DNA from: Bradyrhizobium sp. Gha
GTDB taxonomy: Bacteria; Pseudomonadota; Alphaproteobacteria; Rhizobiales; Xanthobacteraceae
Reading direction: 5' to 3'
Assembly (NCBI RefSeq): GCF_900113735.1
Contig: NZ_FOQM01000017.1
Span: 1-64,000 of the forward strand
Length of the DNA: 64,000 nucleotides
Shown here piece by piece: positions 16,976 through 24,271 of this stretch. How positions within the stretch are numbered: position 1 is the first letter of the stretch; every line of letters starts with the position of its first letter. The position numbers and the translations under genes were made by a program. The notes under the pieces are model-generated. The model did not search any database, was not told the origin of the DNA, and saw nothing but the letters and a program-made list of their open reading frames with translations.

Positions 16976-18289
16976 GTGGTCAGGTCGGTGGTCAGGTCAG
17001 TGGTCTTGTCGAGATCGCGCTTGGGTCCGGCGCTTGCCGGCGCGGTTCTTGTCGTCCTGACAGTGTTGCTGCCCAACAGGGCCGAAGCGCAGTTCGGATT
17101 CCGCGGCGGGCCGCTCGGTGTTGCGCGCTTCGCCGTCGGCCATGTGCTCGGTCTGTCGCGCCTGCGCCATACCCGCATGGGGGTGCGCGGCGGCCGTACC
17201 CGTGATGCCGCTTTGCGGTCGCAGGATCCGCGGCCGAGGCCAGACGGAGCCGAGCGCGGCCAGCCCACCAATCCCTATGTCATGCGCGCGGCGCTCACCG
17301 CACAGGCCGCGCTGTCGGGTTGGCATGGCGGCCACCGCCCGCAGGGCTGGTGGCGTCACCCTGATGGCAGCTATGGCTGGATCGGTCCGGTGTTCTGGCC
17401 GTTCGCGCATGACGATCTCACCGCTGCAATCATTTTTGGCGATACGACCAGTCTCTCGCTCTATGGCTATGGCGATATCTATGCCGCGATCTTCGCGCCC
17501 TATGCCGCGCCGGAGCTCGCCGCCTACACCGCTCCGCATGGCCGTCGCGGGCGAAGGGTCCCGTCGGTGGAGACGGTCTGCGATGGCAGCGACACCGGCG
17601 GCTTGCCTGTCGAACGTATCGCCGAATTGGTGCAGCCGAACGAGATGCAGCGCACGGCGTTGGACGATCTCGGCGCCGCCTGGATCTCCGCGCGCGATAT
17701 CATCCGCGCCTCCTGTCCGGCGCAGGCGCCCGCGACGGCCGCGGAGCGCCTCGGCGTGATGCAGATCCGCCTGGAGGCGATGATCAAGGCCACGGACGCG
17801 ATCGCGCCAGCATTGGAAAAATTCGTCCACCTGCTCGATGACGGCCAGAAAGCAAAACTCGACTCGCTGGCGCAGCAGCGCCGTGCCGCCCTCGCATCGG
17901 CCCAGCGCAAGGACGCGCAGGCGGCCAAAGCCTGCGATCCGGACTACGATCCGCGCTACGACGTGCAGGCCCAGCACCAGTACGAGCAGCTCGTGCAGCA
18001 GCAATGGCCCGCCGCCGAGATCGTCTCGACGCTGAAGCTCGATGACACCGGAAGCGCCCGGCTCGACGTGCTCCAGGACACCACGCTGCGCACCATGCAG
18101 ACGCTGAGCGCCTGCCCGATGAAGGCGGAAGCGACCCCGCAGGCCCGCCTCGCCGCCGTCAGGACACGGCTCCAGACCATGCTGCAAGCGGTGGGCGGCG
18201 TGGCCGATGCGCTCGATGATTTCGAAGCCGATCTGAGCGACGAGCAGAAGGCGGCATTCGAGGCGATCGGGCCGAAGCGGGGGACGTGA
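16976..18289 (+). CDS. Secreted LTxxQ-motif (Spy/CpxP-like) protein with two repeats
   Basis: The frame is open from 16823, but the GTG at 16976 is preferred: GGAGGAGGG lies 6-15 bases before it and a signal peptide follows (SRSRLGPALAGAVLVVLTVL ... AEAQ). The 437-aa product has a Gly/Arg-rich N-terminal region with GWHGGHRPQGWWRHPDGSYGW, a membrane-like FAHDDLTAAIIFG stretch, and two Spy/CpxP-type helical repeats: LVQPNEMQRTALDDL ... ASCP (about 215-300) and LKLDDTGSARLDVLQ ... SACP (about 345-425). Spy-like proteins are periplasmic chaperones induced by envelope stress. The tandem repeat is known in Bradyrhizobium-type LTxxQ proteins. No operon partner. Confidence 0.75.
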   Translation: MVRSVVRSVVLSRSRLGPALAGAVLVVLTVLLPNRAEAQFGFRGGPLGVARFAVGHVLGLSRLRHTRMGVRGGRTRDAALRSQDPRPRPDGAERGQPTNPYVMRAALTAQAALSGWHGGHRPQGWWRHPDGSYGWIGPVFWPFAHDDLTAAIIFGDTTSLSLYGYGDIYAAIFAPYAAPELAAYTAPHGRRGRRVPSVETVCDGSDTGGLPVERIAELVQPNEMQRTALDDLGAAWISARDIIRASCPAQAPATAAERLGVMQIRLEAMIKATDAIAPALEKFVHLLDDGQKAKLDSLAQQRRAALASAQRKDAQAAKACDPDYDPRYDVQAQHQYEQLVQQQWPAAEIVSTLKLDDTGSARLDVLQDTTLRTMQTLSACPMKAEATPQARLAAVRTRLQTMLQAVGGVADALDDFEADLSDEQKAAFEAIGPKRGT

Positions 18290-18832
18290 GGAGCTTGCCT
18301 ATCGCGCAGCGGTTTCGGGCCGCTCCCGATGATCTTCCGCCGCAAAACGAGACGTCATCCTGAGGGCCCGCCGCAGGCGGGGCGTCTCGAAGGATGGGCC
18401 GCGGGCGAGCTGCCTGCCACCTCTTCCTTTATGCGACAGCCCTGCCTGCACTCGGGACCTATTGTAGGGCTTCCGGCCGGGCTCTAGTTCGCCTTGCCGA
18501 TGAACGAATTCGCCAGGGATTATGTACTTTACAAACCTGATCGTAAATTGATTGCAGGAAGTTAGGCGCACAACCTGATCCGTAAGTCTTTGTTATCCCC
18601 CGCAATCCACCATATTTAGTATTTGATTCTGTAACTCTCGCTAGTTCTTGACGGGTCAAACCGAGAGTCCTAGCCTTGGATTCGTTCGGCGCGAGTTTGT
18701 TGTGAGTCCCGCCGGTCCAAATTCCCAAAAGGGTCACGGAGGAACACGCGGTGCCGCCCATCAGACGGGCTGGCAACGCCATGGAGATGTGCATCGAGAT
18801 TCGGCCCGCGAGGGCCGCATGAGATGATCTGG

Positions 18833-18871
18833 AAAAGAAAAAGACCACCGGGGATTAGGGCCCCAGTGGTC
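18833..18871 (-). terminator. Factor-independent terminator on the minus strand
   Basis: GACCACCGGGG (18843-18853) pairs with CCCCAGTGGTC (18861-18871) with one mismatch and a 7-base loop. Read on the minus strand the stem is followed by TTTTTCTTTT. Confidence 0.65.
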
Positions 18872-18934
18872 CTCTGTCCAATCCAGACTTGCAGACATTG
18901 GGCGACTGCAAGACGGGCGGCGCAAAAACGTTAG
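18835..18934 (-). ncRNA. Candidate small RNA of about 100 nt
   Basis: On the minus strand TTGACC (18964-18969) and TCTAGT (18941-18946) are 17 bases apart, fitting a sigma-70 type promoter with 5/6 and 4/6 matches. A transcript from about 18934 would run to a strong factor-independent terminator (18833-18871) after about 100 nt. It has no good reading frame but can form an internal hairpin (GCAG ... CTGC near 18890-18910). It lies 68 bases upstream of and divergent from the GIY-YIG gene. Prediction only. Confidence 0.35.
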
Positions 18935-19001
18935 GAGCCAACTAGACTCCGAACAAACTGCTCGGTCAAGCCCAGTCACCCTTACATAGGGAAACTGAGC
19001 T

Positions 19002-19379
19002 ATGTCGAATATTCCTCTATCTGAGCTTGTTAAGAAACCGTTCGTTCCGGTCTATTGTAGCTGGACCGGCGCGTCAGGAGCGCTTTACCAGTTCCAGTTG
19101 GACGCACTCGGCTCCATTACGTACTTCCCGATGAGCGGCGTCTATATCTTCAGCCGCGACCTCGGGGGCGGCAGCCACTACCCCGTCTATGTGGGCGAAA
19201 CGGACAGTTTCCAGCGGCGCTTGACCGACCAGCTTTGGGCGCACCACGCGCTTGATGCCATTCGGAAGCATGGGGCCACGCACATCAATACCCTCAGTAT
19301 TGCTGGCGACCGTGCCAAGCGGCTTTACGTCGAAACTGATCTGCGGAACGCGCTCAACCCGCCCTGCAATAAGCAGTAG
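19002..19379 (+). CDS. GIY-YIG nuclease-fold protein, 125 aa
   Basis: The core GVYIFSRDLGGGSHYPVYVGETDSFQRRL (about 47-75) is the GIY-YIG signature: GVY and YVG tyrosines spaced by a short beta-turn, then the catalytic-position Arg in SFQRRL. Downstream, YVETDLRNALNPPCNKQ gives the Glu and Asn that normally bind metal and substrate in this superfamily. The protein is one domain only, with a short unrelated N-terminus. Stand-alone members occur with mobile elements, DNA repair and defence, and substrates are mostly unknown. Its G+C is lower than in the flanking household genes. Convergent with the 51-aa gene, with a shared terminator between them. Confidence 0.8.
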   Translation: MSNIPLSELVKKPFVPVYCSWTGASGALYQFQLDALGSITYFPMSGVYIFSRDLGGGSHYPVYVGETDSFQRRLTDQLWAHHALDAIRKHGATHINTLSIAGDRAKRLYVETDLRNALNPPCNKQ

Positions 19380-19386
19380 GCAATTG

Positions 19387-19418
19387 GCAGGGGCTCCGCT
19401 CACTTGCTGGGCCCCTGC
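19387..19418. terminator. Hairpin between convergent genes
   Basis: GCAGGGGC (19387-19394) and GCCCCTGC (19411-19418) form an 8-bp perfect stem, followed on the plus strand by TTCTTC. It lies just after the GIY-YIG stop and overlaps the stop of the opposite gene. Confidence 0.5.
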
Positions 19419-19555
19419 TTCTTCGGCGGTTCTGCGGGCTTTTGCCGGGCAATCTTGCCGAGCTTTTCGTCACACCGTTTTTCGTCGTCGTCCGTTTCGA
19501 GTTCGCGGGCCGCTTGCTTGAATTTGTCGATCTGACTTTGTTTCGGTTTAGCCAT
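19400..19555 (-). CDS. Small charged hypothetical protein, 51 aa
   Basis: ATG at 19555, stop at 19400-19402. The product starts MAKPKQSQIDKFKQAARELE, followed by TDDDEKRCDEKLGKIARQKP and a Pro/Lys-rich tail. It is a highly charged, probably helical and partly disordered protein; I do not recall a named family, but the N-terminal half looks like a conserved small domain rather than noise. Its start codon overlaps the start codon of the divergent DUF3800 gene (CATG, 19553-19556), so each gene's leader lies inside the other gene's coding region. Confidence 0.6.
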   Translation of the reverse strand: MAKPKQSQIDKFKQAARELETDDDEKRCDEKLGKIARQKPAEPPKKQGPSK

Positions 19556-20264
19556 GCATTTCGTCTACATCGATGATTCTAAAGATAATCGGCTAGCGTG
19601 CTTTTCAGCACTGCTGGTGCCGGTGGATTCGTGGAACGAATGCCTCAATAGGCTGATCGCGATCAGAAGGACCATAAAGCAGAGCGACGGCGTTCCATTG
19701 CGAATGGAAATGCATACGACTGATTGGCTTGGTGGAAAGGGGCGCCTTGTTCGCCACCTCAAAAAGGACGATCGCGTTCGCATCTATAACTACCTACTGG
19801 CTGGCATCACCATGTTGCCCGATGTTGATCTAATCAACGCAGCCGTTCCGCAGCACGAGGAAGAGAGGGCCTTTGAATGGCTCCTCAACCGCATCAATAA
19901 AAACATGGAGGTTGCCGGTAGCAAGGCGGTCATTTTTTCGGATCAGGGCAAGAGCTACGACAAACTCTTCCGCCGAATGCGGCGACATAACTTCATTCCC
20001 AGTCGCATCGGGCGATGGGAAACCGGAGCAATGTCGAAGAACCTGGTTCTTGATCGGATCGTTGAGGACATCGTCTATCGCGACTCGGAGAAGTCTCTGT
20101 TCATTCAGGCCGCCGATGCTTGCGCATACGCGGTACTTCGAAGTGAAAGCCCAATTCCATCAAAGACGGCACTCGGACTCGATCAATCGTTGATGATCCT
20201 TGAGCCGATTATGGTCAAACAGGCATTCTCAAGATGCCCGAAAAGGCTGGGCATAATCAGATAG
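19554..20264 (+). CDS. DUF3800 domain protein
   Basis: A 236-aa single-domain protein. DUF3800 marks are present in order: MHFVYIDDSKD at the start (acidic DD), MEMHTTDW (about 51-58), SKAVIFSDQGKSY (about 122-134), then SKNLVLDRIVEDIVYRDSEKSLFIQAADACAYAV (about 160-193) with the Asp/Gln-Ala-Ala-Asp pattern. The spaced acidic residues suggest an RNase H-like nuclease fold; function is not established. DUF3800 genes are common near mobile and defence genes. Codon use is less G+C-rich than in the flanks, a sign of transfer. A 13-bp hairpin lies exactly at the stop codon. Confidence 0.8.
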   Translation: MHFVYIDDSKDNRLACFSALLVPVDSWNECLNRLIAIRRTIKQSDGVPLRMEMHTTDWLGGKGRLVRHLKKDDRVRIYNYLLAGITMLPDVDLINAAVPQHEEERAFEWLLNRINKNMEVAGSKAVIFSDQGKSYDKLFRRMRRHNFIPSRIGRWETGAMSKNLVLDRIVEDIVYRDSEKSLFIQAADACAYAVLRSESPIPSKTALGLDQSLMILEPIMVKQAFSRCPKRLGIIR

Positions 20265-20295
20265 GGCCGACTTCTCCTTATTGAGAAGTCGGCCC
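20264..20295. terminator. Perfect 13-bp inverted repeat at the end of the DUF3800 gene
   Basis: GGGCCGACTTCTC (20264-20276) and GAGAAGTCGGCCC (20283-20295) pair perfectly with a 6-base loop. No T-run follows on the plus strand, so it is a terminator of unusual form or an mRNA 3' protecting stem. Confidence 0.5.
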
Positions 20296-20667
20296 CCTGT
20301 GACCTGGAATCAGTTCAGCCTCTAAGCCGTGCCGGTGGGACCGTTACGATCCTCCTAGCTCAGCAAGGGCTATATAGCAGATTCACGCAACAAATTCAAG
20401 GGGTTAACAAGCCTTTGAAAGTAGGACTCTTTTTGACTCCAGCTAGGTATCTGAAGAGTTTTTTCCCCAGAAATCCAACTGAACGCCCTTCTTTCTTTCT
20501 CGAATCCCAGCCCTCTCCAGTTTACCCGGCTTCGGAGCCGTTAGGTTGTCGATAGGTTAGCGCTTACCGGTAGCGCCACGCGCCAAAACGCGCGCGTCTG
20601 CGACCACTTGAAGAAAATGATATCCTGCTTATGATATACGCTTATTTTGTATATCATGGAGGTGACG
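20265..20667. other. 403-base non-coding gap in the islet
   Basis: After the hairpin at its left end the region is rather A+T-rich with runs such as CAACAAATTC and GTAGGACTCTTTTTG. I see no reading frame with a start site, no tRNA and no repeat until the palindromic operator at 20631. Confidence 0.5.
20631..20657 (+). promoter_or_regulatory. Palindromic operator of the toxin-antitoxin pair
   Basis: ATGATATAC (20631-20639) and GTATATCAT (20649-20657) are perfect 9-bp inverted arms with a 9-base spacer, 11 bases before the antitoxin start. A third half-site ATGATAT is at 20617. AbrB-type antitoxins normally bind such sites to autoregulate. Confidence 0.7.
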
Positions 20668-20898
20668 ATGCTGGTTTCCAAATGGGGTAACAGCCTCGCT
20701 GTTCGCTTGCCCAAGTCGCTGGTGGACGCCTTGAACCTCTCACCCGGTGACGAGCTCAACGTGGTGGAGGCCTCGAAGAGCCGGCTGGCGGTGGAGAAGA
20801 TCGACAAGCGGGCAGAATTTCTCAGGCAGGTGGAGCAGTTCCAGTTTCCCCTGCCCGAGGGCTACAAGTTCGACCGCGACGAGGCGAACGAGCGGTGA
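20668..20898 (+). CDS. AbrB/MazE-type antitoxin
   Basis: A 76-aa protein. The ATG at 20668 is chosen over an upstream one because GGAGGTGAC directly precedes it. Residues 1-45 (MLVSKWGNSLAVRLPKSLVD then ALNLSPGDELNVVE) form the swapped-hairpin AbrB DNA-binding domain of MazE/VapB antitoxins; the C-terminal 30 residues, with FQFPLPEGYKFDRDEANER, are the toxin-binding tail. It neutralises the PIN toxin encoded next, whose GTG overlaps this stop codon, and should repress its own promoter at the palindrome just upstream. Confidence 0.85.
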   Translation: MLVSKWGNSLAVRLPKSLVDALNLSPGDELNVVEASKSRLAVEKIDKRAEFLRQVEQFQFPLPEGYKFDRDEANER

Positions 20899-21299
20899 GC
20901 GCGTTCTTCGACAGCAATATCCTGATCTATGCGTATTCGACCGACGCGCGGCGCCAGCAAGCGCTGACCACGATTGCGGGCGGCGGTGTCATCAGTGCCC
21001 AGGTGCTGAACGAGTTCACCAACGTGCTGCGCAAGAAGCAGAAGCAGGATTGGCCTGTGATCGAAGCCGCCGTGCAGTCGCTGCGCTTCCGCTTTCCCGA
21101 CATCGCGCCGCTGACGTCAGACACGCACGCCGCGGCGCTCGCTCTGGCTCGCGATCACACGCTCGCTTTTTATGACGCCTTGATCGTTGCAGCGGCGATC
21201 GAGGCCGGCTGCGACACGCTTTACAGCGAAGACCTGCAGCACGGCCGCGGCTTCAGTGGGCTCTCCATCGTCAATCCGTTTCTCGGGAGCGCGCCGTGA
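20895..21299 (+). CDS. PIN-domain toxin (VapC type)
   Basis: A 134-aa PIN domain. The four acidic metal ligands are visible: Asp in FFDSNILIYAYS (residue 6), Glu in AQVLNEFTNVL, Asp in FYDALIVAAA and Asp in LYSEDLQHG. VapC toxins are Mg-dependent endoribonucleases that cut tRNA or rRNA. The GTG start overlaps the antitoxin stop (GTGA), as in translationally coupled TA pairs. Its own stop (TGA 21297-21299) overlaps in the same manner the start of the broken hsdM, so all three were once one transcript. The pair is complete and looks functional. Confidence 0.85.
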   Translation: MSAFFDSNILIYAYSTDARRQQALTTIAGGGVISAQVLNEFTNVLRKKQKQDWPVIEAAVQSLRFRFPDIAPLTSDTHAAALALARDHTLAFYDALIVAAAIEAGCDTLYSEDLQHGRGFSGLSIVNPFLGSAP

Positions 21300-21622
21300 A
21301 CGCCCAAACCCTCGTCGCCAAAGTCTGGAATTTCGCCCACGTCTTGCGGGACCAGGGCGTGTCCTACCAGGCCTATATTCAGCCGAATTTCCTACCTCCT
21401 CTTCCTCAAGATGGACGAGGAGCGCGTCCCAGATCGGCGAAGCGGGAGCGCTTCTGCAATGTCGCCAAGGCTCTTGGCGAGAAGCTTGCCCAAAGCGCCG
21501 ATGATGCCACCATACCAGTGTTTTGCCCGACGCCTCAAGAGGGATTTCGTAAAATCAGCAGCGATGGCGAGACTTGCTATTCCGTTCGGGACTTTACGTA
21601 CTGTGCATGGGGTTGTTTTTGA
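21296..21622 (+). pseudogene. hsdM: Decayed N-terminal fragment of a type I restriction-modification M subunit
   Basis: The first 30 codons from the GTG at 21296 read MNAQTLVAKVWNFAHVLRDQ GVSYQAYI, the start of the HsdM N-terminal helical domain. One base out of frame, from about 21390, the continuation YLLFLKMDEERV appears, which is the next conserved block of the same domain. So a frameshift splits it, and after DEERV the similarity stops; no methyltransferase catalytic motif (NPPF/Y) and no hsdS or hsdR follow. The gene is therefore a remnant of about 50 codons of an enzyme normally near 500 aa or longer. Its start overlaps the toxin stop. Confidence 0.75.
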
Positions 21623-21694
21623 TTCTCTTGATGTTCGTGTCGCACGGGCGAACTTGTAAGGATCTCTAACAGGTTCAGCAGCCGGTGAGCGCCA

Positions 21695-24142
21695 CTATCC
21701 CCGCCGCCGCGCCGCGGAGGCATCCACGACGTTGTCGACTTCCTCGCGCCAGCCGAGAATCTCCATCGCCAGCACCGGGTGATTGAAGCCCTTGAGCTGG
21801 AGATCGTCGAGCGCGCGGGCTTCGACCCATGGCTCGACCATGCCGTAGACGCGGCGGCTCACCACGATCTGGTTCGCGTGGGCCTCGGCGCACAGGCGGG
21901 AGGCGAGGTTGGTGACGCTGCCGATCGCGGCATATTCCAGCCGCTGCTCGAAGCCGACCTGGCCGAGCGTGGCATAGCCCAGCGCGATGCCGATGCCGAA
22001 GCCGAGGCTGTGTCCGCGGTTGCGCCAGCGCTCGGTCAGCGGACCGATGGTGTCGCGCATCTCCACCGCCATCTTCACGGCGCGCGCGGTGTGGTCCTCG
22101 AACTGGATCGGCGCGTTGAACAGGATCATCACGCCGTCTCCGGCATATTTGTCCAGCGTGCCCTCGTATTTGAAGATCAGCTCGCCCAGCGCGGCGTGAT
22201 ATTCGCGCAGCACGTTCATCGCCTCTTCCGGCTCGGTCGCTTCCGTGAAGGCGGTGAAGCCGCGCAGGTCGCAGAACACCACGGTGACTTCGCGCCGCTG
22301 GCTGGTGAGCAGCCCCTCGGGACTGTCGGAGGAGGCGATCAGCTGCGCCACCTGCGGCGCGAGGAAACGCTCGAGCTTGCGGATGCGCTCGATCTCGCCG
22401 AGCTGGGTCTCGACGCGCTCCTCGAGCGACTTGTTCCAGTTCTTGAGCTGCTCGGTCTGCTCGCGCAGCTTGTCGGCCTGGGCGCGCACGGTCTCGTTCG
22501 CGCTCTCCAGCGCGCGGCTCTTGTGGTCGACCTCGGTGAACAGCCGCGCATTGCGCATCGCCAGCACCGCCTGGTTGGCGAAGGTGCGCATCAAGCCCGT
22601 GAGGCTGCCTTCGAACGCGCCGCTGGCGCGGCGCAGCACCACCAGCGCGCCGAGCGTGCCCTGCTGGTCGACCAGCGGCACCACCAGCACCGCGTGGAAA
22701 CCGGCGGCGACCGCGACGTCGCGCAGCGGCTGTTCGGTCGCCTGATCGAGGTCTGCGATCGCGATCGGCTCACCGCTCTCGGCGGCATCGCTCAGGATGT
22801 TGTCGCCTTCGTCGATCGTGACGTGGGCGCCCTCGGCCGATTTGTCGATGCCGTCGGCCTCGACCAGTTTGAAGCGATGGCGTTCGGCGTCATGGCCATA
22901 GATCAGCACCGCATCGGCGTGGCTGATCTCCAGCGCGCGGGCGGCGATCGTCGGCAGCACGGCATTGAGGTCGAGCGAGGACGCCACCGCACGGCCGACC
23001 TCTTCCAGCACCTTCAGCTCGTTGATCGACTGGGCGAGATCGCGGGTGCGCGCTTCGACTTTCGCTTCGAGGTCCGTGTAGGTCTCCTGGAGCTGCCCGG
23101 CCATGCGGTTGAACTGGCCGGCGAGCTCCTCCAGCTCGTCGGAGGTGTGCACGTCGATGCGATGGCTGAAGTCGCCCTCGCCGAGCTTGTGCGCGCCGTC
23201 GCGCAGCGCCGTGATCGGGATGATCATGCGCCGTGCGAGCAGCGTGCCGGCGAGGATCGCGACCAGCAGGCCCATGCCGATCAAAAGCGCGATGCGCACG
23301 AGCTGGTCACGGATCGGCATCAGCGCCTCCGAGGTCGGCTGCTCGAACAGCACGCTCCAGCCGAGCTTCGGCACGGCGCTCTCGGCTGACAGCACGGCGT
23401 GGCCGTTGAAGTCGGTGCCTGACGTCGCGGGCTCGCGGCCGGGCGCGATCGCAGCCGCGACCTGCGGCAGTTTCGACAAATCGCTGCCGACATCGGGTCC
23501 CTTGGACGAGGTCGCGAGCACGCGGCCATGTGCATCGACCACATAGGCGAAGGCGGCCTTGCCGACCTGTGCGTCCGACACAAAGCGGGAGAGGAAGCTG
23601 AGATCGACCTCGGCGACGGTGACGCCGGCATTGAAGCCGGAATGTGCCACCGAGATCGACATGTAGGGAGTGCCGTCCGAGAAATAGGCCGGCGAGTAGC
23701 TGACGCCGCGCGCGACCGTGTCAAGGAAGCGCAGGTCGCGGGAGAGGTCCGCATTGCTGCCGGTCGTGGTCGACTGCCGCGAAACGCGCAGCACCTCGCG
23801 GCCGTCGCCGTTGAGCTGGAACAGCTGGGAGACGACGGAGACCTGCTGCAGCAGCTGGGCATAGTCGGCGCGGCGCTTCTCGATCGTGTCCCGGCTGGCC
23901 GTCGTCACCCAGCTGATCTGGCGCTCGATCTCGGAGACGGATTGCTCCAGGCGCCGCGCGACGGCTTGCGCCTTGTCCTCGAGCCCGCCGGTCAGCTGCG
24001 TCCTCGTGGCGCGATAGGAGATCCACGTCTCCATCGCGCCGCTGACGGCGAGCACGAACACGACGAGGCCGACGAGGGAGACGACGTATTTGGCGAACAG
24101 GCCCTCGCGCAGAAACCAGGTCTTGTCTTTCGCTCCCGCCAT
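21695..24142 (-). CDS. Membrane-bound class III adenylate cyclase with CACHE, HAMP and GAF domains
   Basis: An 815-aa protein. TM1 at about 17-40, an extracytoplasmic double-CACHE-like sensor (about 41-285), TM2 at about 287-308, HAMP (ARRMIIPITALRDGAHKLGEGDF, about 308-360), a GAF domain (about 385-540), a coiled coil (about 545-590), and a class III cyclase domain (about 615-790). The two metal-binding Asp are in VVFCDLRGFTAF and KYAGDGVMILFNAP, and the transition-state Asn/Arg pair in GSVTNLASRL. It should make cAMP in response to an external and a cytosolic ligand. A Crp/Fnr gene 2.4 kb away could be the reader. No overlap with the next gene. Confidence 0.9.
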   Translation of the reverse strand: MAGAKDKTWFLREGLFAKYVVSLVGLVVFVLAVSGAMETWISYRATRTQLTGGLEDKAQAVARRLEQSVSEIERQISWVTTASRDTIEKRRADYAQLLQQVSVVSQLFQLNGDGREVLRVSRQSTTTGSNADLSRDLRFLDTVARGVSYSPAYFSDGTPYMSISVAHSGFNAGVTVAEVDLSFLSRFVSDAQVGKAAFAYVVDAHGRVLATSSKGPDVGSDLSKLPQVAAAIAPGREPATSGTDFNGHAVLSAESAVPKLGWSVLFEQPTSEALMPIRDQLVRIALLIGMGLLVAILAGTLLARRMIIPITALRDGAHKLGEGDFSHRIDVHTSDELEELAGQFNRMAGQLQETYTDLEAKVEARTRDLAQSINELKVLEEVGRAVASSLDLNAVLPTIAARALEISHADAVLIYGHDAERHRFKLVEADGIDKSAEGAHVTIDEGDNILSDAAESGEPIAIADLDQATEQPLRDVAVAAGFHAVLVVPLVDQQGTLGALVVLRRASGAFEGSLTGLMRTFANQAVLAMRNARLFTEVDHKSRALESANETVRAQADKLREQTEQLKNWNKSLEERVETQLGEIERIRKLERFLAPQVAQLIASSDSPEGLLTSQRREVTVVFCDLRGFTAFTEATEPEEAMNVLREYHAALGELIFKYEGTLDKYAGDGVMILFNAPIQFEDHTARAVKMAVEMRDTIGPLTERWRNRGHSLGFGIGIALGYATLGQVGFEQRLEYAAIGSVTNLASRLCAEAHANQIVVSRRVYGMVEPWVEARALDDLQLKGFNHPVLAMEILGWREEVDNVVDASAARRRG

Positions 24143-24271
24143 CCGGATCCTCTCGCGCCACGACGGATGCCGGCGCTATGGGTCGTCGAGGCCCAATAGC
24201 TCTTTTATCACAATTCGGGCCGGTGAAGCGGCGCGGGGCTCGTGTTGCCCGCGGGACACGCAGTCCGCCAA

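Larger units (their letters stand above)
18290..19001. other. 712-base region without a convincing protein gene
   Basis: The left part (18351-18410) carries an intergenic repeat, GACGTCATCCTGAGG with an inverted GGCGTCTCGAAGGATG. From about 18480 the DNA becomes visibly poorer in G+C than its surroundings, marking the left border of the accessory islet. A minus-strand open frame at 18459-18848 lacks a ribosome site and any family pattern. The right part holds a possible small RNA on the minus strand (separate entry). Confidence 0.5.

Noticed and set aside
18690..18730. Sequence GAGTCCCGCCGGTCC resembling the 3' part of a tRNA
   Set aside because: No T-loop TTC and no matching acceptor or anticodon arm upstream, so neither a tRNA nor a clear att remnant.
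18459..18848. Minus-strand frame of 129 codons in the islet
   Set aside because: No ribosome site and no recognisable domain; it runs through the terminator hairpin of the candidate small RNA.
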